Shown: positions 45,463 through 54,703, counted from the stretch's first letter. The stretch: 64,000 nucleotides of DNA from Halofilum ochraceum (GCF_001614315.2 NZ_LVEG02000001.1:310001-374000); one strand, 5' to 3'. The notes: generated by a model from the letters alone, not told the origin. Made by a program: numbers and translations.

Positions 45463-47253
45463 TCAGTACGTGAGGATCAGATTGAACAGGACCGAATACG
45501 GGTCTTTATCGTCATCGAACAACTGGCTGTAGCCGTCACCCGGAACCAGCGTCGCTGCCGAGGCCCGGAAAATGATGTTCTGACTGAACAATGGGCGATA
45601 GATCGAGGCGATCGAGATGTCAGTGCCGATCTCCGGATCGATGTCGGCCTGTTGTCGGGCGACCTCGAGCGTGGCGGTCTCGTCGAACCATAGCTGGTTG
45701 ATGTTGGTCGATACGCGCCATTGCGGCGTCAGATCATGGTCCGTGCCCACGCCGACCAGCATCGTGCCCGGATTATCGAAATTGGACTGGCCTTCTTCCT
45801 TTGAGCTGCGCAGGGAGTTGAGGATCCCGTTCCGGCCCGAGAGCGTGACCCGGCCGCCACCGATCAGCGGTACCGGCTGACGGATCCAGAAACTCGTATC
45901 CGCGCCCGCGAACAGCGGGTTCTCGAAGATCGAGTCGAAGCCCGTCGAGACATCGTCGAACGGGTCGTCGTCGCCGCTCGCGTACAGGCCCGAGAGGCGC
46001 ACGCGCATCCAGTCGAAATCCATCGAGAATTCCCCGGCGGCGAAGCCCGCGCGGATATCGGTCGGCTGGTCCAGGAATACGCCGCGGTCCTGCTCGCCAA
46101 AGGCGTAGTACATGGAGCCGGTGAAATTGAGCCGGCCAAAGTGCCCGTCGCCGGAGAGGCCGAGATACGTCACGTCATAGTTGCGCGGCTTCTCGAGCCC
46201 GATCGACGCCGGGCGTTCGATGAAGTCGTTGGTGTTGTAGTGCGGGCCTTCATCGCCTTCCCGGTTTCGGTTGTGCACGACCGTGGCCTGGGTGAAGAAA
46301 CCGAGCACCGGGAAATCCTGCCAGTAGAGATTGGCCGCGAACACGTCGTCGGCGCGCAGGCCTTCTTCGATGTCATTGAGGCCGCTGTTGGTGTCCTTCT
46401 CGATTCGGCGGAACCACGCGAGGTTGTACTGGAAGATATTGTTGTCGCGCGTGCCGAACAGGCGGGCCCCGAACTGTTCGTCCTGAAACAGGAAACCGCG
46501 GAAGTCGGCGTTGAACGGCTGGATGCCGAAGCGGACCGAGTCGAAGTCATAGCGGGGCGAGACATCGCGCAGGTGGATGTCGACGAACGCCTCCTGCACC
46601 CCGAGGTGATGGTCCGTGCGGTCGGTGCCCTCGCCGGGATCGGCGCGCAGCAGTCGGGCCTGCTCCGTCTCGACTCGGTTGTACTGGCCTGCGAGCGTGA
46701 GGCGGTACTCGTAATCCGGCGGCCGGAACACGGTGTCGCCCTTGTAGTACACAAGGCCGGCGATGAGCGTCTCGGCGAATACCTGCTGGCGGCCGTCGCC
46801 GATGAGATCGAGTTCGCCTGAGCGGGTGGTGGCCTGTGGCGATACGGGCACCGGGAACCGCCGCGGCTCGTAGATGGTGTCGGAGGTCAGGGAGACGTCG
46901 AGGAACCAGTCGTCGTGCAGCGGTTTGTCCGCCTTGTACACGTTCTGGCTATAGGGATCCCACCAGTTCTGCTCGACGATGCCCAGCGTATCGACGATAC
47001 GCCAGCGATCCGGGACCGGCACGGACCGGCCCACCGCATCATCCGGTGGCCGGATCGGTTCGATGCGTTCGATGCCGCTCGCCCGGTTGGGATCCGGCTG
47101 TTTCGGCATCTCGGGCTCCGGGCGGTCGCGGCCGGGGCGGCGCTGGAGCTCGTCGTCCGCATGGACGAGCCCGGGTCCGGCCGTCAGCACGGCCGCGAGC
47201 AGCGTGGCCGGTAGCCACCTGGCGCTATTTACCGGAACAGACACGTTGGTCAT
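45463..47253 (-). CDS. Outer-membrane beta-barrel partner of the LVIVD decaheme cytochrome
   Basis: A 596-aa exported protein with a signal peptide (LPATLLAAVLTAGPGLVHA) and a proline-rich charged linker (residues ~30–65). A long series of alternating strands follows (e.g. RLTLAGQYNRVE, VRLSGLYASGD), ending in LILTY, whose terminal aromatic residue marks a BAM substrate. Size suggests roughly 20 or more strands. ATG 47253 overlaps the lipoprotein gene by 29 nt; a GTG 9 nt further in is possible. By analogy with porin–cytochrome conduits it may sheath or dock the decaheme encoded next. Confidence 0.75.
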   Translation of the reverse strand: MTNVSVPVNSARWLPATLLAAVLTAGPGLVHADDELQRRPGRDRPEPEMPKQPDPNRASGIERIEPIRPPDDAVGRSVPVPDRWRIVDTLGIVEQNWWDPYSQNVYKADKPLHDDWFLDVSLTSDTIYEPRRFPVPVSPQATTRSGELDLIGDGRQQVFAETLIAGLVYYKGDTVFRPPDYEYRLTLAGQYNRVETEQARLLRADPGEGTDRTDHHLGVQEAFVDIHLRDVSPRYDFDSVRFGIQPFNADFRGFLFQDEQFGARLFGTRDNNIFQYNLAWFRRIEKDTNSGLNDIEEGLRADDVFAANLYWQDFPVLGFFTQATVVHNRNREGDEGPHYNTNDFIERPASIGLEKPRNYDVTYLGLSGDGHFGRLNFTGSMYYAFGEQDRGVFLDQPTDIRAGFAAGEFSMDFDWMRVRLSGLYASGDDDPFDDVSTGFDSIFENPLFAGADTSFWIRQPVPLIGGGRVTLSGRNGILNSLRSSKEEGQSNFDNPGTMLVGVGTDHDLTPQWRVSTNINQLWFDETATLEVARQQADIDPEIGTDISIASIYRPLFSQNIIFRASAATLVPGDGYSQLFDDDKDPYSVLFNLILTY

Positions 47254-49318
47254 CGCTGTCGAGAAAGGGTTTCTGCGGACACTGGACATAGCGCAGGCGT
47301 TCGTCGAAACCGGCCGGCGCAATCCGGTCGGCGCGCATCCGCGGTGGTGCATTGCCGATGCCGGTATCGAGTCTCTCGCTGGCGTTGTGCAGTCCGAGGA
47401 ACGAAATCAGGTCATCCTGCTCGATGCCATCGCCCGAGACGCCGATGCCGCCGACGAGCTCATCGCCCCGATAGATCGGGACGCTGCCCGGGAAGATCTG
47501 GATGCCGCTGCGCACCGTGTCGATCGGAGACCCGACCGCGAAACCGGCACTCAGGCCGCCGACGCCGGTACAGTTCCGCGGCGTGTCGGCACCGATCAGG
47601 CCGGCGGCGAACGCGACGTGCTGGATGATGGCGTTATAGGAGAGATCCAGCTGCAGACCGACCGAGAACGGGCTCCACTCCGTGGGGGCATCGTGACCGC
47701 CGGGTTTGCTGAACGGACCGGGCGGATTGCCGTCGATGCCATCGGGATAGAACGGCCGTGACAGGTTGCCTCCGGAGCGGTCGGCGAATGCGACCGCGCC
47801 GTCCTCGAGCGCGGTGGGCAGGCCGAGGAAATCCTGGGCCGCGTCCACGTATTGACCGATGCGTTCGGCGCGTTTGACCGTCGGCAGAGCCGTGCCCGCG
47901 TCGAGTTTTGCATCGAGGTATTCCGCGTCGGGTACGCCGTTGAGACCGGAAGCCGCATCCGCGCTGGAAAAGAACGCCGCCGTCCGCGCCTTCTGGAGCG
48001 AGACGTCGATGCCGAACACCGGGGCGTCGCGGCCCCGCACGATCCCGAGGACCTCGCCGCGGGTATCGACCACGGAGATCGTGACGCGCGCACGGCTGCC
48101 GAGTGGCCGCCGGATCTGGGCGCGTGCGCGATTGGCCACCGCGAGCGCCTCCGAGAGGATCGTCTCGACCTCATTCGCGGCCAACTCGGCCACCGGGAGG
48201 CTGGCGCCATCCGTGCCGGCGCGTGGCGGAAAACGCGGAGTGTCCGCGTTATCGACCAGTACGAACGCGTCCTGACCGGCGAATGCCGGACGGGTACTGG
48301 ACCGGATGCCCGAATCCGCTTTGGAGAAGGCACTGCCGGTGACCACGCCCGCGGCGGCGCGGTAGTACGCCTGGGCGGGACCGTCGTCGACCAGCTGGCC
48401 GGCGACGCCGCCATCAAGCGTGGCGAACGCGGGGGCATTACGCGGGTCGGTGGCCAGGCCGGAAGGCCCGATCTCCGTGAACCGCAGTGTTTTGCCTTCG
48501 ACCGTGATTCGATCGCCACGCCGATCCGGCGGTGCCGAGAACCCGAAGGCGCCCGCTACGGCGATGGCCTCGTCGGTAATCGCGGCATTGGCGGGGTCGC
48601 CGCCGCCCAGGGATTTCGGGGCCAGACCGTAGATCCCGTCGGCGATGACGCCGATGCCACCGACCACCGTGCCGTTGTGGTACAGCGGTACGCCACCGGG
48701 GTCCGCCGACAGGCCGAGCGGGGAGCGGCGCGGGCCGACCGCATCGCTGCCACTGCCGGATTCGAAGCGCGTAGCGAGGTCGGAACAGGGCAGCTGGCTG
48801 AACTGCACGCCGAACAGAGGGCCCCCGGCCGTCTTGAATTCACCCGGATTGAAATGCGCCTGAACGATCTGGCTCGCGGTTCGGGTAGTGAACGCATTGC
48901 CCTCGGAGGACAGGTACGCGGCCGTCTTCGCCTTGGCGATGGCCGCGAGCGTACCCGGGATGAACTCGATGTCCTCGAGGCCACCATCGACGCCATCGCG
49001 CGACGTGATCGTGACGAAGTCGTCCGCGCCGTTCATGCCGAACAGGGCGAGCACGTTACCGACGCGATCGACCACGGCGATGGTTGCCGGCGCGTTGCGG
49101 GCCTGGGCCTCGGTTACGGCCTGGGCCACGATGTCGCGCGCCTGGCTGGCTTCGAGGCGCGTGGCGGTGTCCTGACACGAGCCGCTGCAGCCGCCCGAGG
49201 ACGCCGAGCCCGTTCCGGCTTCGCCCGACCGTGATCCTCCGCCACAGCCCGTCAGCAAGAGTGCAAACGCGGTCGCCGCGAACAGTCCGACGATGACCCG
49301 CTTACTCGGCCGCGACAT
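47225..49318 (-). CDS. Lipoprotein with two HbpS/GlcG-type haem-binding domains
   Basis: A 697-aa lipoprotein with lipobox LLTGC near residue 25 and a short Ser/Gly/Cys linker. Two DUF336 (GlcG/HbpS-like) domains follow: one around residues 55–300 (ARNAPATIAVVDRVGNVLALF, VVGGIGVIADG) and one around 395–680 (ARVTISVVDTRGEVLGI, LVGGIGVSGDG). HbpS proteins bind or degrade haem or act as redox sensors; GlcG is uncharacterised. A tandem, lipid-anchored form beside multiheme cytochromes is unusual. The gene overlaps the FHA-decaheme gene by 17 nt and the barrel gene by 29 nt. Confidence 0.83.
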   Translation of the reverse strand: MSRPSKRVIVGLFAATAFALLLTGCGGGSRSGEAGTGSASSGGCSGSCQDTATRLEASQARDIVAQAVTEAQARNAPATIAVVDRVGNVLALFGMNGADDFVTITSRDGVDGGLEDIEFIPGTLAAIAKAKTAAYLSSEGNAFTTRTASQIVQAHFNPGEFKTAGGPLFGVQFSQLPCSDLATRFESGSGSDAVGPRRSPLGLSADPGGVPLYHNGTVVGGIGVIADGIYGLAPKSLGGGDPANAAITDEAIAVAGAFGFSAPPDRRGDRITVEGKTLRFTEIGPSGLATDPRNAPAFATLDGGVAGQLVDDGPAQAYYRAAAGVVTGSAFSKADSGIRSSTRPAFAGQDAFVLVDNADTPRFPPRAGTDGASLPVAELAANEVETILSEALAVANRARAQIRRPLGSRARVTISVVDTRGEVLGIVRGRDAPVFGIDVSLQKARTAAFFSSADAASGLNGVPDAEYLDAKLDAGTALPTVKRAERIGQYVDAAQDFLGLPTALEDGAVAFADRSGGNLSRPFYPDGIDGNPPGPFSKPGGHDAPTEWSPFSVGLQLDLSYNAIIQHVAFAAGLIGADTPRNCTGVGGLSAGFAVGSPIDTVRSGIQIFPGSVPIYRGDELVGGIGVSGDGIEQDDLISFLGLHNASERLDTGIGNAPPRMRADRIAPAGFDERLRYVQCPQKPFLDSDDQRVCSGK

Positions 49319-51035
49319 CCCGCGCCCCCATCGTGAATTCGTCGCTGTCGTGGAAGCCGTGGCAGTCGACGCACCGCGATGCCACCCGGGCCTCGGAATG
49401 TTCGTCCCCGTGACATTCGCGGCAGGTGTCCGCGGTCGGCATCAGTACATCGGCGCTCGCCGAGGAGTCTTCGGCGGCGTGGCACCGGGTGCAGCTCATG
49501 GCCGTGTGCGGGGAATGGCTGAACCGGGCTTTGGGATACCACTCGGCGGTCAGTGCGACCGGCGGGATCGACCATCGCGGCGCCTCGCCCGGAGGCGTTT
49601 CCCGTTCGACCTCGTGGCAGGTCTTGCAGGTCCGATATTCGATGACCTCCTCGGCAACTTCGACGGCTTTCCGATCGGCCCATTCCAGGGCTGCCCGGCG
49701 CTCCTCCCGGTCGAGTTCCGCGGAGCCGGGGCGGCTGCGTTGCACGACGGCGGGCGTTCCGCCCCCGGAATCGGCATAGCCGCCGGCGAGTGCGATCCGT
49801 GCGTAATAGTCCTGCAGTATGGGCAGGATCCGGTCCGGTGCCGCGTGCGGCAACTCGCGCCCGGGCTCCGTGGGCTCGAAATTGAGTCGGTGGCAGTCCT
49901 GGCAGTCGCTTTCGAAGCGGATCGGCTGCATGGCCGCACCGCCGGCGTCCGGGCGGTGGCAACTGGCGCACTCGAGGATCCGTTTGCCCCCGGGGCTCTC
50001 GATGCCATCGCTGCCCAGATGGACGTCATGCGGAAAAGCCAGACCATTGTCTTCGCGCAGGTGCTGGTCCATCCGGATCCGGCGCCAATCGAATGCATCT
50101 TTGCCGCCCTGGGCGGGGGATACGATGCGGACGCGGAATTCCGGATGGGTCGCGGCGCCAAAGCCCGATACGGCCTGGATATCCGAGCCAGGCAGCCTCG
50201 TGCCGGGCTTTTTGTGACAGTCGGTACAAAGGGCGGATTCCTTCGCGACCAGGCCCTCGGTCCCGTTGTGTTCGAGGTGGCAGCTGGCGCAGCGCTGCCC
50301 CGCCAGACCGGATACACGCAGCAGATCGGCATCTTCGCCATGGTGCGGCTGGTCGGCATGGCAGGCGATGCAGGCGTCATTCGTCACCCGTTGGAACGGT
50401 TTGCGGTGGCAGGCGCGACACTCCTGGGCGAAAAACCGGTGGGCCCGGCTCATCGGCCCGCTGTCCCAGAGGTGATCGCCCCCGGCCAGCCGCCAGGGCA
50501 TGCCGGCGTCGGCCGCTCCCCGGAACCGCTCCATGTCGATATCCGGCGCGGGCGACTGCTGGATCTGGGCGAAGGGGACGCCCAGACCGAGACCGGCAAC
50601 GACGAGAAACAGTGCCCATGCCCAGCGGCGCTTACCGAGTCCGGCGGCCTTCAGGGAGGTGGGCCCGGCACCCGGCGGATTGCCACGTTCGGCGCGTACC
50701 TCTTCGACCTCGAGTGCGAGCGTGTACCCGCGCGGCGGTGCAACCAGGCGGATCGTCGAGAGCCCGATCGCGATCCGGTCGCCGACCTTGACCACCCCCG
50801 CCTGGACGGTGCGCCCGTTGATCTGGACGCCGCTCGGTGTCCGCGCCTGCAGTGCGAACGTGTCGTCGGATGCCGGCCGCAGGACCGCGTGGCGCAGGGC
50901 GACATGCAGATCGGAGAGGAACAGGTCCTGATCGGTCGCCCGGCCAATGGATAGCGTGTCGGCATCGAGTTCGTGATCGGTGTGCCCGACACCGGCGCCG
51001 GACTTGCGGGTGATCCGCCGGATCAGACAGCGCAT
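49302..51035 (-). CDS. FHA-like domain – TM – decaheme cytochrome c
   Basis: A 577-aa membrane protein. ATG 51035 follows GGAGGGG with 7-nt spacing. Residues ~5–100 form a cytosolic forkhead-associated-like domain (IGRATDQDLFLSDLHVALRH and VQINGRTV), with the GR arginine (Arg32) kept. The usual phosphothreonine-contacting Ser of the VSRRHA box is Ala46. One TM helix spans ~138–155. The periplasmic part has ten CXXCH sites (CRACH at 206, then CIACH, CASCH, CTDCH, CASCH, CQDCH, CKTCH, CTRCH, CRECH, CVDCH). It matches the module A decaheme in architecture with a different cytosolic domain. Confidence 0.88.
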   Translation of the reverse strand: MRCLIRRITRKSGAGVGHTDHELDADTLSIGRATDQDLFLSDLHVALRHAVLRPASDDTFALQARTPSGVQINGRTVQAGVVKVGDRIAIGLSTIRLVAPPRGYTLALEVEEVRAERGNPPGAGPTSLKAAGLGKRRWAWALFLVVAGLGLGVPFAQIQQSPAPDIDMERFRGAADAGMPWRLAGGDHLWDSGPMSRAHRFFAQECRACHRKPFQRVTNDACIACHADQPHHGEDADLLRVSGLAGQRCASCHLEHNGTEGLVAKESALCTDCHKKPGTRLPGSDIQAVSGFGAATHPEFRVRIVSPAQGGKDAFDWRRIRMDQHLREDNGLAFPHDVHLGSDGIESPGGKRILECASCHRPDAGGAAMQPIRFESDCQDCHRLNFEPTEPGRELPHAAPDRILPILQDYYARIALAGGYADSGGGTPAVVQRSRPGSAELDREERRAALEWADRKAVEVAEEVIEYRTCKTCHEVERETPPGEAPRWSIPPVALTAEWYPKARFSHSPHTAMSCTRCHAAEDSSASADVLMPTADTCRECHGDEHSEARVASRCVDCHGFHDSDEFTMGARDVAAE

Positions 51036-51110
51036 CGGGCGACCCCTCCGCAGTGGTGGGGCGCCGGGATGCAACGCCGTGATCGCCTGATCCGTTTCAT
51101 CGTCCGCCCC

Positions 51111-52049
51111 TTACCAGTACGTGAACACGGCGACGATATGGGCGCTCAGCGCCGCCAGCAGGGCGATGGAGAGCGGGACATGGAAGTAGAGCCAGATCTG
51201 GAGCAGCGCCCGGTGCTGGATATCCTGATTCAGTCGCCGCACGATCTGTCGGCGGCGGCCCAGCACGTCCATGAGTTCCCGTATCCGGGCGACCTGCTGG
51301 CCCGGTTGCGCCTCGGCCAGCTGCCCGGCGACAAAACGCATGGTCGACTCCGCCCGCATGATGCGGTCGGCCTCGCGCTGCTTGATCTCGTCCAGATTCG
51401 CCACGAGCGTGCGGTTTTTCTCCTCGAGGAACGCTTCCGCTTTCTGGTCCTCGCGTTCGGCCTTCTTCGGACGGCCGCCACGAAGCTGAGCCACGACGCC
51501 GCCCCCGACGCTCGTGTTGCGCAGCGACCGCAGTACGATCTGATGGGTGGAATCGTCGATCCGGTCGGCGAGTTCCACCGCCTGCTGCTCCAGCGAGCCG
51601 ATCTCCTCGAGCATGGCCTGCGGACCGATGCCGGTACGGTTCGCCGTCATCTGTGACGGGTATCGCCGGTAGGCATAGACGCCGTAGAGACCGCTCAGCA
51701 CGACGGCGATCATGAGCCCGAAAGCGACGGTATGGATATTCCAGCCGAACTCGAATCCCGTATGCAGTGTGGCGATGACCACCAGGGCCACGCCGAGGTA
51801 GACATGTGCTGACAGCCAGCCCCGAACGCTTCCGGCATTCGAGGCGAAGCGTCGTTTGCGGATGCCGTACCAGAGGAGAAGCAGGATGATCGCGGCACCC
51901 AGGCCGCCAAGGCCGTAGCCGACCCAGGTGCCGCCATCCGGACCGCCGATCGGGTCATGCCACGCGTACACCGCGATCGAGCCCGCGGTCAGCGCCAGCG
52001 CGAACTTCAGCCAGCGGAATTCCTTATGCGTAAGGAAGGAATACGCCAT
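51111..52049 (-). CDS. Membrane b-type cytochrome with two HX13H helices (module B)
   Basis: A 312-aa membrane protein with TM helices near residues 14–30, 43–62, 78–100 and 106–125 and a last helix at ~288–310. A long cytoplasmic coiled-coil loop (~135–275, rich in Glu/Lys/Arg/Gln) separates them. His82/His96 and His290/His304 repeat the HX13H pairs of the protein at 38205–39029, which supports two haems b. It lies 4 bp after the flavin/cNMP/Fe-S gene and 75 bp before the FHA-decaheme, the same functional order as module A. Confidence 0.82.
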   Translation of the reverse strand: MAYSFLTHKEFRWLKFALALTAGSIAVYAWHDPIGGPDGGTWVGYGLGGLGAAIILLLLWYGIRKRRFASNAGSVRGWLSAHVYLGVALVVIATLHTGFEFGWNIHTVAFGLMIAVVLSGLYGVYAYRRYPSQMTANRTGIGPQAMLEEIGSLEQQAVELADRIDDSTHQIVLRSLRNTSVGGGVVAQLRGGRPKKAEREDQKAEAFLEEKNRTLVANLDEIKQREADRIMRAESTMRFVAGQLAEAQPGQQVARIRELMDVLGRRRQIVRRLNQDIQHRALLQIWLYFHVPLSIALLAALSAHIVAVFTYW

Positions 52050-52053
52050 CGAT

Positions 52054-54477
52054 TCAGTCGTCCTCGCTGACCATATTGAAAAACGCCTCGGGGCTGATCC
52101 GCATCGCCGCGCCGGTCGGGCAGGCGCGTACGCAGGCGGGTCCGCCGTCGAGGTCCTTGCACATGTCGCACTTGACCGCTTTCTTCCGGTCGCTCTCCTT
52201 TTTCCGCGGTTTCAGCTCGCTGCCGGGCTCCGGTCCGAGGCCGGTCAGCAGCCATGTCCAGAGGCTCGGCTGACGCTTCGTCTCGGTACCCATGCGGATC
52301 ACCCCATAGGGGCAGTTTTTCTCGCAGTTCCCGCAGCCGATACAGGTGTCGTCTATGTAGACCTCGCCATTCGGGTTGCGATGGATCGCGTCCGGCGGAC
52401 ACTCCTTCATGCAGTGCGGGTGCTCGCAGTGTCTGCATGAGGTCGGCACATGGACATTCGCGAAGGTCGGGCCGGCCTCGCGATTGAGGCGGGAAACGCC
52501 GCCGTGGGTGGATGCGCACGCGCGCTCGCAGTAGTCGCAGCGGATACACAGCGATTCGTCGATCAGCAGCACATCCGTGGCTTCGCCAATTCCCTGCTCG
52601 ACGAGGAATGAGATGATGTTGCCGGCCTGGGTCCGGTTCGCCATGTCCATATCCTCGGTCAGGCGCTCCTTGTAGACCTGCTGGACACGACGGCGTACGT
52701 CGGGATGCTGCTCCATCAGCCGTTTGAAGGCATCGCCTTCGAGCCGCACGGTCTCGGTCGCGACGGCCGCGCGTACGGTCGCACTGCGCGGGGAGTCCGA
52801 TACCAGCGCCATCTCGCCCACGTACTGACCGGCGGGCACGTAGGCGAGAACGATTTCGCGGCCGCCGATCTCGCGCGAGATCGTGACCGATCCACGGCGG
52901 ATGAGCTGGAGGCAGTCCCCCGGCTCGCCTTCACGGAAGACCGTGTCGCCGGCGGCGAACTTCTCCACGGTTGCGCTGCCGACGAGTTCCGACAGGTCGT
53001 CGGCGCTGCACCCCGGCGCGATCTGCGACTGGATGGCGCGCAGCAGGAACGATTCCTCGACCACCCGGCGGACGGCTTCGACCGAGTACATCAGCGTGAG
53101 CAGGGAGCGGCGCGAACTCTCGATCACGATACAGTCACGACCGGCGACGACCGTGGCTGAGCGCCGACGCCCGGAAATGAGGCTCATCTCGCCGAAGAAT
53201 TGCCCCTGACCCAGCGGGATCGATGCCCGGGGCGTTTTGGGATCCGCGGGATCACCGGGCTGGATCTCGACTTCGCCCGCGAGGATCGAGTAAATCGAGT
53301 TCGAGTAATCCTTGTAGCGGAAGATGACTTCGCCTTCCGTCGGCGCATGGATATCACTGTCCAGGAGAAACTCGCGCAACTGCAGTTGCGTGATCGGCGC
53401 GAGCATCGGTACCCGTTGCTGGATCATCGCCAGTGTCGCCGGTACATCGTCGCCGCCCGGGATCGCGGCGAATTTCTCCCGCAGCAGGGGCGTGTCCGCG
53501 GGCTCGACCTCACGGCCCTCGATGTACTCGATGACCTCGTAGCCCTGGTTCATCGCCTGCTTGATCAGTGGATAGCCGGCAAGCGCGCCGACGATATATA
53601 GGCCTGAGACGTTCGATTCGTACTCGCTGGTCACCTCGGGGACCGCCGACTGCTCGTCGCTCGGGAAGATGACTCCGCAGGACTCGACAAACGCACGCGG
53701 CGGGATCGCCCCGAGGCGGGCGATCAGGCGATGGACCGGGATCTCCGCCTTGCCGTCTTTGGTGTCGAGCGTGAGTTGGCCGGCATATCCGCTGTCGTCA
53801 TCGAGCGCATCGACGCGATCGACCGTGCTTTCGTAAAAGCACTCGAGGCCGATCCGATCGTCGTCGATCGCATCGAGCACCGCCTGATTGTTGGCGTCTT
53901 TGGCGCGGTTGAATTCGTCGCGCTTGTTGACGATGATGACCCGGTTCTGCCGAGCCAGTGCGAGTGCGTTCTCGATCGCGGCATCCCCCGCACCGACCAC
54001 CACGATGGTCTCGTCGCTGTAGGCCTCGGGATCGTCGAGCTGATACTGGACAAAGGGCAGGTCTTCGCCGGGACGGCCCAGTTTGCGGAGATTGCCCTGT
54101 ACCCCGATCGCCAGCACGACGTGCTCGGCCGCGACCGAAGTGCCATCCGCCAGGGTCAGGGTGAAATCGCCACGCTCGCCGGTGACGCTCTGGACGGTCG
54201 CATTGAAGCGGATGTGGGCCTGGAGTGCATTGACCGCCTGGTCCCAGGCGCTGAGGATCTCCTCGCGTCGGCCGGGCTGGAACGGCATCGGGGCCCGCAA
54301 TGGCAGCACCGCCGGCTCCGCCATCACGTGTTTGCCGCGCTGGTATCGATAGATGGTGTTGGCGCAGTGTGGAGCGCCTTCGAGCAGGACGTGCGAAACA
54401 CCGAGCTCGGCGGCATGACAGGCGGCGCTCAGGCCGGCCGGTCCAGAGCCGACGATGGCGACCCGGTATCGTTCCAT
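52054..54477 (-). CDS. Flavin NAD(P)-oxidoreductase fused to two cNMP-binding domains and a four-cluster [4Fe-4S] ferredoxin
   Basis: An 807-aa cytosolic fusion. Residues ~1–325 are a thioredoxin-reductase-like FAD/NAD(P) enzyme (VGSGPAG at 9–15, VVGAGDAA near 159) without a CXXC active site, so probably an NAD(P)H–ferredoxin-type reductase. Two cNMP domains follow, each with a phosphate cassette (FGEMSLISGRRRSATVV near 430, GEMALVSDSPRSATVRA near 555). Four [4Fe-4S] cysteine sets start near residue 642 (CIRCDYCERAC, CRHCEHPHCMKEC, CIGCGNCEKNC, CDMCKD…CVRAC). It joins in one chain what module A encodes as two proteins. ATG 54477 follows GAGGGGG. Confidence 0.9.
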   Translation of the reverse strand: MERYRVAIVGSGPAGLSAACHAAELGVSHVLLEGAPHCANTIYRYQRGKHVMAEPAVLPLRAPMPFQPGRREEILSAWDQAVNALQAHIRFNATVQSVTGERGDFTLTLADGTSVAAEHVVLAIGVQGNLRKLGRPGEDLPFVQYQLDDPEAYSDETIVVVGAGDAAIENALALARQNRVIIVNKRDEFNRAKDANNQAVLDAIDDDRIGLECFYESTVDRVDALDDDSGYAGQLTLDTKDGKAEIPVHRLIARLGAIPPRAFVESCGVIFPSDEQSAVPEVTSEYESNVSGLYIVGALAGYPLIKQAMNQGYEVIEYIEGREVEPADTPLLREKFAAIPGGDDVPATLAMIQQRVPMLAPITQLQLREFLLDSDIHAPTEGEVIFRYKDYSNSIYSILAGEVEIQPGDPADPKTPRASIPLGQGQFFGEMSLISGRRRSATVVAGRDCIVIESSRRSLLTLMYSVEAVRRVVEESFLLRAIQSQIAPGCSADDLSELVGSATVEKFAAGDTVFREGEPGDCLQLIRRGSVTISREIGGREIVLAYVPAGQYVGEMALVSDSPRSATVRAAVATETVRLEGDAFKRLMEQHPDVRRRVQQVYKERLTEDMDMANRTQAGNIISFLVEQGIGEATDVLLIDESLCIRCDYCERACASTHGGVSRLNREAGPTFANVHVPTSCRHCEHPHCMKECPPDAIHRNPNGEVYIDDTCIGCGNCEKNCPYGVIRMGTETKRQPSLWTWLLTGLGPEPGSELKPRKKESDRKKAVKCDMCKDLDGGPACVRACPTGAAMRISPEAFFNMVSEDD

Positions 54478-54703
54478 TGTTCCCCCTCGAGGCCACACTG
54501 CCCTGGACGATACGGTCCGGCGGGCAGGTGCCACGAACGCAGTCCGGATATCCCTGAGCCCCGGTTGGGGGCCATGTTGCGGCTGCAGTGATCCGGTTGT
54601 TTTGTCTTTCGGGCTGGGAATGCGGCGAAGGAGCCGCTACCCTGCCGACCAGCGCGGTTTCTTTGTGCCGCGTCATATCGAACGGCAAGGGAGTCGCGTG
54701 CCG

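Noticed and set aside
41621-47253. Naming the barrel and decaheme MtrB and MtrC/MtrA
   Set aside because: Sizes and domains differ (596-aa barrel, LVIVD propeller on the cytochrome), and no MtrB-specific feature could be verified by eye.
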